Positions 21,677 to 25,723 of a stretch of DNA of 25,723 bases are shown here, piece by piece. Under the pieces are notes generated by a model. That model made no database searches, was not told the origin of the DNA, and was given only the letters and a program-made list of their open reading frames with translations. Position 1 is the first letter of the stretch; each line of letters begins with the position of its first letter. The position numbers were made by a program, and so were the translations under genes. The DNA is from a virus, in IMG/VR virus record IMGVR_UViG_3300025687_000287, positions 1-25,723 of that record. One strand, given 5' to 3'.

Positions 21677-21684
21677 TATAAATA
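21677..21684 (+). promoter_or_regulatory. Late promoter box TATAAATA before the fibre cluster
   Basis: An exact TATAAATA 22 bases before the ATG at 21707, in the only real gap of this stretch. A start about six bases downstream leaves a leader of roughly 16 bases containing an AGAGAG ribosome binding site. It should drive the 90-residue gene and the fibre genes after it. Confidence 0.7.
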
Positions 21685-21706
21685 TTACAAAAAGAGAGTG
21701 TAATCT

Positions 21707-21979
21707 ATGGTAAAAGCAGTTATTAATACTACAGGAGGCGTAACAGCTAAAATATCACCTAAAACTGGTGGTCTTCCTCAACAAGTATCTGTTACCTTGC
21801 CCTCTGGAACGAATTTACAAAATAGTGCTTTATCACTGAAACTATTAAATGATGTTGTTATGACAGGAGCTGGTGACGGCGCTTTGTTACAATACAGAGC
21901 TAGTGACCAAAAATTTGTAGCGAGAAATGAATTACAAGAAGCAGGTGGTACGCTAACATTTAACGGCGGAAATTTTTAG
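21707..21979 (+). CDS. Small fibre-cluster structural protein
   Basis: A 90-residue protein, the first gene after a late promoter box. The first half is beta-type with GGVTAKISPKTGGLPQQVSVTLPSGT. The second half contains GAGDGALLQYRASDQKFVARNEL (about 54-76), the same kind of short motif as GQTLVYNASTNKFEPG in the 318-residue fibre-like protein, a unit that often joins domains in phage fibres. It ends with GGTLTFNGGNF. It is probably a virion component or an adaptor for the fibre encoded 11 bases downstream. No specific family is recognised. Confidence 0.7.
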   Translation: MVKAVINTTGGVTAKISPKTGGLPQQVSVTLPSGTNLQNSALSLKLLNDVVMTGAGDGALLQYRASDQKFVARNELQEAGGTLTFNGGNF

Positions 21980-21990
21980 GGAGAAATTAA

Positions 21991-24336
21991 ATGGCAACAA
22001 TTATTCAGATTAAAAGAAGTTCGGGGACTACAGCACCAAGTTCACTGAAACTAGGAGAATTAGCCTACACGTACGGCACAGGTACACAAGGCAATAACGG
22101 TGATAGATTATTTTTAGGTATTGGTGGTGTTGATGGAAATGGTGACGCAAACGAAATCGCAGTCATAGGCGGTCAATACTTTCAGGACAAATTAGATCAC
22201 GTTGACGGTACACTAACTGCTTCATCAGCTATTACAGTTGATTCAAATAAAGCAATAGACGAAATTTTTATAGGTAATAATGCTACTACTGGTGGTACTT
22301 TAAAATTAAACGAAGGTACTAATAACGGTTCAAACTTTATCGCTTTAAAAGCTCCCAATGCAGTAACTACATCAACTACGTTTACGTTGCCAGACGGTGA
22401 TGGTTCTAATGGACAGTTTTTAAAAACAGATGGATCAGGAAACTTATCTTTCGGCACAGTTACACAAACTCTCTCTATAGGTGCTGATAATGGTGCAAAT
22501 GATTCTGTAAGTACAGGTGAAACAATTACTTTCTCTGGCGATACAGGTATTACAACAAGTGTAACTGATAACACAATTACAATTGATTTAGATGACACAG
22601 CAGTAACACCAGGCTCTTATGGTTCTGCTACTCAGATACCTACTTTTACAGTAGATCAACAAGGACGTTTAACTGCTGCTGGTACAGCTTCTGTTGCAAC
22701 AACATTAACAATTGTTGATGAAACTTCTACATCAGCTTCAATTAATTTATTATCAGATACTTTAAAAATTACAGGCGGTGAAGGAATTGATACAACAATT
22801 TCAGGAGATACAATCACAATATCAGGTGAAAACGCTTCTGATACTAATAAAGGTATTGCTTCTTTTGACGCTACAGACTTTACAGTAAGTTCTGGTGATG
22901 TAACATTAAATGCTGAAAGGGTACAAGATATTGCTGGTGCAATGTTCAGTTCAAATACTGAAACATTAATTACAGCAACTTACCAAGACGCAGACGGAAC
23001 AATTGATTTAGTTGTAGATAATGATTTAGCAAATTATGATAATTCAAATTCTGCTTTCATTACTGCTTCAAGCACAGACACATTAACTAACAAAACTATT
23101 AACGCTTCACAATTAGTAGATGGTTCAGTATCAAATGCTAAATTAACAAATAGTTCAGTTACAATTGGTTCTGATAGTGTATCATTAGGTGCTACACAAA
23201 CAGATTTAAATGGTATTACTTCTTTAGATGTAGATAATATTACAATTGATGGTAATACAATTTCTACAACAAACGCAAATGGTGATTTAATTTTAGACCC
23301 TAACGGTTCAGGTGATGTTGATGTTAATAATAGTAAAATTATTAATGTTGCTACACCAGTTGCTGACGGTGACGCTGCTAACAAAGCATATGTTGACGGT
23401 GTTGTAAACGGTTTAGATGTTAAAGAATCTGTTTATTTAGCAACAGCGGCTGCTTTACCAACATCTACATATAACAATGGTGCTGGTACTATTACAGGAG
23501 ATTCAAATGGAGCATTATCAGTAGATGGTGTTGCTGTTACTCTAAATGATAGAATTTTAGTTAAAGATCAAGCAAGTTCAGTACAAAACGGTATCTATAA
23601 AGTAACAGCTACTGGTGCTGCTGACGCTGCTTTCGTATTAACAAGAGCTCCAGACGCTGACACAGCTGCTGAGTTAACAGGTGGTACTTTCTTCTTTGTT
23701 GAAGCAGGTTCTACAAATGCTGATAACGGTTATGTTGCAACACATAACGGTGTACCTACTTTTGGTTCTACAGATATCACATTCTCTCAGTTCTCAGGTG
23801 CTGGTCAAATAAGTGCTGGTGACGCATTAACAAAAACTGGTAATACATTAAACGTTGCTGTTGATGATAGTTCAATTGAAGTATCAAGTGACGCTTTACG
23901 AGTTAAAGCGCTTGGTATTACAAATGATATGTTGGCAGGTTCAATTGCAAATGCGAAGTTAAGTAATTCTTCGATTGCAATTGGTGGTGTTACATTCAAT
24001 TTAGGTGACACTGATTCTACGCCAGCTTTTGATTTATCAGACGCAACAAATTATCCAGCAAGTTCATTGACTGGTACTGTTGCAAATAATCAATTAGCGA
24101 ATAATACTATTTCGTTTTCAGATGATACTTCTACAATAAGTGATATTGATTTAGGTGCTACTTTTTCAATTACAGGTGGTGAAGGTATTGACGCAACTAT
24201 TTCAGGTGATATATTAACAATAGCTGGTGAATTAGCAACAACATCAAATAAAGGTGTTGCTTCTTTTAACTCAGCTAACTTTACAGTATCATCAGGAGAT
24301 GTAACAGTTACTACAGTTGATGGTGGAACATTTTAA
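21991..24336 (+). CDS. Tail fibre protein, modular (781 residues)
   Basis: The N-terminus (MATIIQIKRSSGTTAPSSLK, then LGELAYTYGTGTQGNNGDRLFLG, residues 1-44) is a common attachment start of marine-phage fibres, similar to Mtd-type N-terminal domains. The shaft consists of repeated beta units. A block at about residues 199-260 reappears in the next but one gene, a 46-residue unit occurs twice (about 260-305 and 727-772), and a 39-residue unit at 657-695 matches the 318-residue protein. Residues about 474-610 (KESVYLATAAALP...GVAVTLNDRILVKDQ...NGIYKVT...ELTGGTFFFVEAGSTNADNGYV...FSQFSGAG) are a domain widespread in phage and prophage fibres. It ends abruptly in VSSGDVT, without a distinct tip domain. 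A long or side tail fibre is the likely identity. It has a GGGAGAAATTAAATG start, and the stop is 26 bases before the next start. Confidence 0.88.
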   Translation: MATIIQIKRSSGTTAPSSLKLGELAYTYGTGTQGNNGDRLFLGIGGVDGNGDANEIAVIGGQYFQDKLDHVDGTLTASSAITVDSNKAIDEIFIGNNATTGGTLKLNEGTNNGSNFIALKAPNAVTTSTTFTLPDGDGSNGQFLKTDGSGNLSFGTVTQTLSIGADNGANDSVSTGETITFSGDTGITTSVTDNTITIDLDDTAVTPGSYGSATQIPTFTVDQQGRLTAAGTASVATTLTIVDETSTSASINLLSDTLKITGGEGIDTTISGDTITISGENASDTNKGIASFDATDFTVSSGDVTLNAERVQDIAGAMFSSNTETLITATYQDADGTIDLVVDNDLANYDNSNSAFITASSTDTLTNKTINASQLVDGSVSNAKLTNSSVTIGSDSVSLGATQTDLNGITSLDVDNITIDGNTISTTNANGDLILDPNGSGDVDVNNSKIINVATPVADGDAANKAYVDGVVNGLDVKESVYLATAAALPTSTYNNGAGTITGDSNGALSVDGVAVTLNDRILVKDQASSVQNGIYKVTATGAADAAFVLTRAPDADTAAELTGGTFFFVEAGSTNADNGYVATHNGVPTFGSTDITFSQFSGAGQISAGDALTKTGNTLNVAVDDSSIEVSSDALRVKALGITNDMLAGSIANAKLSNSSIAIGGVTFNLGDTDSTPAFDLSDATNYPASSLTGTVANNQLANNTISFSDDTSTISDIDLGATFSITGGEGIDATISGDILTIAGELATTSNKGVASFNSANFTVSSGDVTVTTVDGGTF
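22585..22770 (+). repeat. Dispersed fibre repeat, copy 1
   Basis: A 186-base in-frame block encoding 62 residues that begin DLDDTAVTPGSYGS and include TFTVDQQGRLTAA and ATTLTIVD. It matches 25139-25324 in the last gene with about ten amino-acid changes and no length change. Confidence 0.8.
22768..22905 (+). repeat. Internal fibre repeat, copy 1
   Basis: A 138-base unit encoding 46 residues, ITGGEGIDTTISGD through VSSGDVT. It recurs at 24169-24306 near the end of the same gene with equal length, so the 781-residue fibre is bracketed by the same unit. Confidence 0.75.
23959..24075 (+). repeat. Fibre block shared with the 318-residue protein, copy 2
   Basis: The second copy of the 39-residue block (AIGGVTFNLGDTDSTPAFD, DATNYPASSLTG), in frame in the 781-residue fibre. 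Confidence 0.78.
24169..24306 (+). repeat. Internal fibre repeat, copy 2
   Basis: The second 46-residue copy, ITGGEGIDATISGD through VSSGDVT, ten codons before the stop of the 781-residue fibre. Confidence 0.75.
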
Positions 24337-24362
24337 TTAATTATTAATTTAGGAGATTAATA

Positions 24363-24818
24363 GTGGCAACAATTATAAAATTAAAAAGAAGTACAGTAGC
24401 TTCTACAGTACCTACTACAAGTGATTTAGCTGACGGCGAAGTTGCAGTAAATACGGCCGATAGAAAAGTTTATGTTCGTAATGGTGCAAGTATAGTTGAG
24501 GTTGCTAATAATACTTCAGCAGGTTCTACAGATTTAACAAGTGTTGGTACAAATATTACACCTGATACAGATAATACTTACGATATAGGTTCTTTATCAG
24601 CAACATTTAGAGATATATTTGTTGGAAGAAGTGTTAAAACAAGAGTTGATGTTTACACAAGATCAGGTGGATTAGTTTCTGCCGCTGGTGAATTTGCTTT
24701 TAAAGTTAATTCAGCAAGAAAATTATTTGATGAAGTTTACACAGCTTCAAGTGGATTAAGCACTAAAGCAATTAGTATAACTAACTTTGATGATAACAAT
24801 CCAGCATATGAGTTTTAA
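24363..24818 (+). CDS. Short fibre protein with Mtd-like N-terminus (GTG start)
   Basis: A 151-residue protein starting with GTG, placed seven bases after AGGAG (24351-24355) and giving MATIIKLKRSTVAST, parallel to the start of the 781-residue fibre. Residues about 1-50 (LKRS...LADGEVAVNTADRKVYVRNG) resemble the N-terminal attachment domain of phage Mtd receptor-binding proteins. A DNTYDIGSLSATFRDIFVG motif at about 71-89 is a frequent fibre connector. The C-terminal 60 residues (TRVDVYTRSGGLVSAAGEFAFKVNS...ISITNFDDNNPAYEF) form a small domain of unknown type. No reverse transcriptase or template repeat is in the window, so there is no sign of retroelement-driven variation. It is followed eight bases later by another fibre gene with a GGAG site. 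Confidence 0.78.
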   Translation: MATIIKLKRSTVASTVPTTSDLADGEVAVNTADRKVYVRNGASIVEVANNTSAGSTDLTSVGTNITPDTDNTYDIGSLSATFRDIFVGRSVKTRVDVYTRSGGLVSAAGEFAFKVNSARKLFDEVYTASSGLSTKAISITNFDDNNPAYEF

Positions 24819-24826
24819 GGAGAATT

Positions 24827-25723
24827 ATGGCAGATAAAACACCTATTAGACTAGTATTAGACGGATCAAATAATCCTACAGGTATTGCTGAGTATCAATC
24901 AGGTGAAACTATACCAGTAGCTTCAGGTGGTACAGGTCTTTCATCTTTAGGAACAGCAGGATATTTTTTAAGAACAAACGAAGCTGGTAGTGCTTTAGAA
25001 TATGCTCAAGTAAATACAACTTTACAAGTTGTTGATGATTCATCAAACATTGCTACAATAGAATTATTAAATGATTCTTTAAGATTAACTGGTCTTTCAG
25101 GCATAACAACAGCGGCTTCTGGAGATTCAATTACAATAGATTTAGATGACACTGCTGTAACACCAGGTTCTTACGGTTCAACAACAACTATTCCAACTTT
25201 TACAGTAGATCAACAAGGTAGATTAACAGCTGCTAGTGAGGTAAATGTTGCTACAACTTTAACAATAGTAGATGATTCATCAACTTCAGCTTCAATCTCT
25301 TTATTAACAGATACTTTAAAAATTGCAGGAACATCAAACGAAATAGAAACTTCAATTACTGGAGATACTCTATCAATAGGGTTACCAAATGATGTTACTG
25401 TAGGTAATGATTTAACAGTTTCAAATGATTTAACAGTAACAGGAAATTTAACTGTAAACGGAACAACAACTACAATTTCATCTACAAATACTGTAGTTGA
25501 AGACAAACTATTTGAATTAGCAAATGGTACAACAGGTACTCCTACAGGTGATGTTGGTTTAATTTTAGAAAGAGGAGATAGTGATAATGTTTTCATTGGT
25601 TGGGACGAATCAACAGATGAAATAACTTTTGGTACAGGTTCATTTACAGGCGCTAGTACAGGAAATTTAACTTTAACAGATTCAAATATTAGAGCTGCAA
25701 ATATTACTGGTACAGGTAATTTA
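24827..25723 (+). CDS. Tail fibre protein, N-terminal part (cut by window edge)
   Basis: The frame opens at ATG 24827 after AAGGAG and stays open for 299 codons to the window end, so the C-terminus is missing. It starts MADKTPIRLVLDGSNNPTGIAEYQSGETIPVASGGTG, a usual fibre lead with the ASGGTG hinge. Two LQVVDDSS / LTIVDDSS beta units follow. Residues about 105-166 match residues 199-260 of the 781-residue fibre almost exactly. Then come GNDLTVSNDLTVTGNLTVNGTTTTISSTNT and VVEDKLFELANGTTGTPTGDVGLILERGDSDNVFIGWDE, a shaft segment frequent in cyanophage fibres. It is probably a long shaft of a tail or side fibre; the tip domain lies beyond the window. Confidence 0.85.
   Translation, partial: MADKTPIRLVLDGSNNPTGIAEYQSGETIPVASGGTGLSSLGTAGYFLRTNEAGSALEYAQVNTTLQVVDDSSNIATIELLNDSLRLTGLSGITTAASGDSITIDLDDTAVTPGSYGSTTTIPTFTVDQQGRLTAASEVNVATTLTIVDDSSTSASISLLTDTLKIAGTSNEIETSITGDTLSIGLPNDVTVGNDLTVSNDLTVTGNLTVNGTTTTISSTNTVVEDKLFELANGTTGTPTGDVGLILERGDSDNVFIGWDESTDEITFGTGSFTGASTGNLTLTDSNIRAANITGTGNL
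25139..25324 (+). repeat. Dispersed fibre repeat, copy 2
   Basis: The second copy of the 62-residue block, in frame in the truncated last gene, with the same start DLDDTAVTPGSYGS and end DTLKI. It is ungapped against 22585-22770. Confidence 0.8.

Noticed and set aside
21991-24336. CRISPR-like or satellite repeat array in the fibre gene
   Set aside because: The repeats are in-frame protein units of differing length and spacing, not regular short direct repeats with unique spacers.
24363-24818. Diversity-generating retroelement, because of the Mtd-like N-terminus
   Set aside because: No reverse transcriptase, no template/variable repeat pair and no C-type lectin tail is present in the window. 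The resemblance is limited to the fibre attachment domain.

Overview
This window looks like part of the late (virion structural) region of a T4-like marine myovirus. It is strongly A+T-rich, and every confident gene is on the plus strand, tightly packed and mostly preceded by AAGGA-type ribosome binding sites. Exact TATAAATA boxes, the T4-type late promoter -10 element, stand before several gene blocks. The baseplate proteins read like those of cyanophages and pelagiphages. The A+T-rich codon use would suit a SAR11 (Pelagibacter) or similar low-GC marine host, but the host is inferred.

Layout. (1) 1-665: a possible divergent gene start at the left edge, then three small proteins: a lipoprotein, a Cys-rich protein and a very basic 45-residue protein. 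(2) 665-5840: baseplate core, comprising a PAAR spike tip (gp5.4-like), gp25, gp6 and an 860-residue wedge/structural protein in the place of T4 gp7. (3) 5843-9773: an accessory segment between the gp7-like gene and gp8. It holds a 55-residue module ORF, a fibre-like protein, a putative receptor/carbohydrate-binding fibre protein, a 74-residue protein and a flavin-dependent tryptophan-halogenase-family enzyme. (4) 9805-17554: gp8 and a 2089-residue baseplate/structural protein whose N-terminus looks like DUF4815. (5) 17556-20549: a coiled-coil protein, a short fibre-type protein, a 123-residue virion protein behind two late promoter boxes, an 80-residue module protein and a 501-residue glycine-rich adhesin-like protein that ends at a strong hairpin. 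(6) 20605-25723: an unrecognised gene pair, three small structural-type proteins, a 781-residue fibre and two more fibre-type genes, the last cut by the window edge.

Together these genes build the cell-puncturing tip, the baseplate wedges and a large set of fibre/receptor-binding parts. Protein modules are reused heavily across neighbouring genes. The only clear metabolic enzyme is the halogenase; it keeps the FAD-binding motif, the WxWxIP motif and the catalytic Lys and Glu. Phage-borne tryptophan halogenases have been reported in marine T4-like phages, so the gene itself is not new. Its place inside a baseplate/fibre operon with no flavin reductase in view leaves its substrate open. I saw no tRNA, CRISPR array, insertion sequence, integrase or reverse transcriptase.
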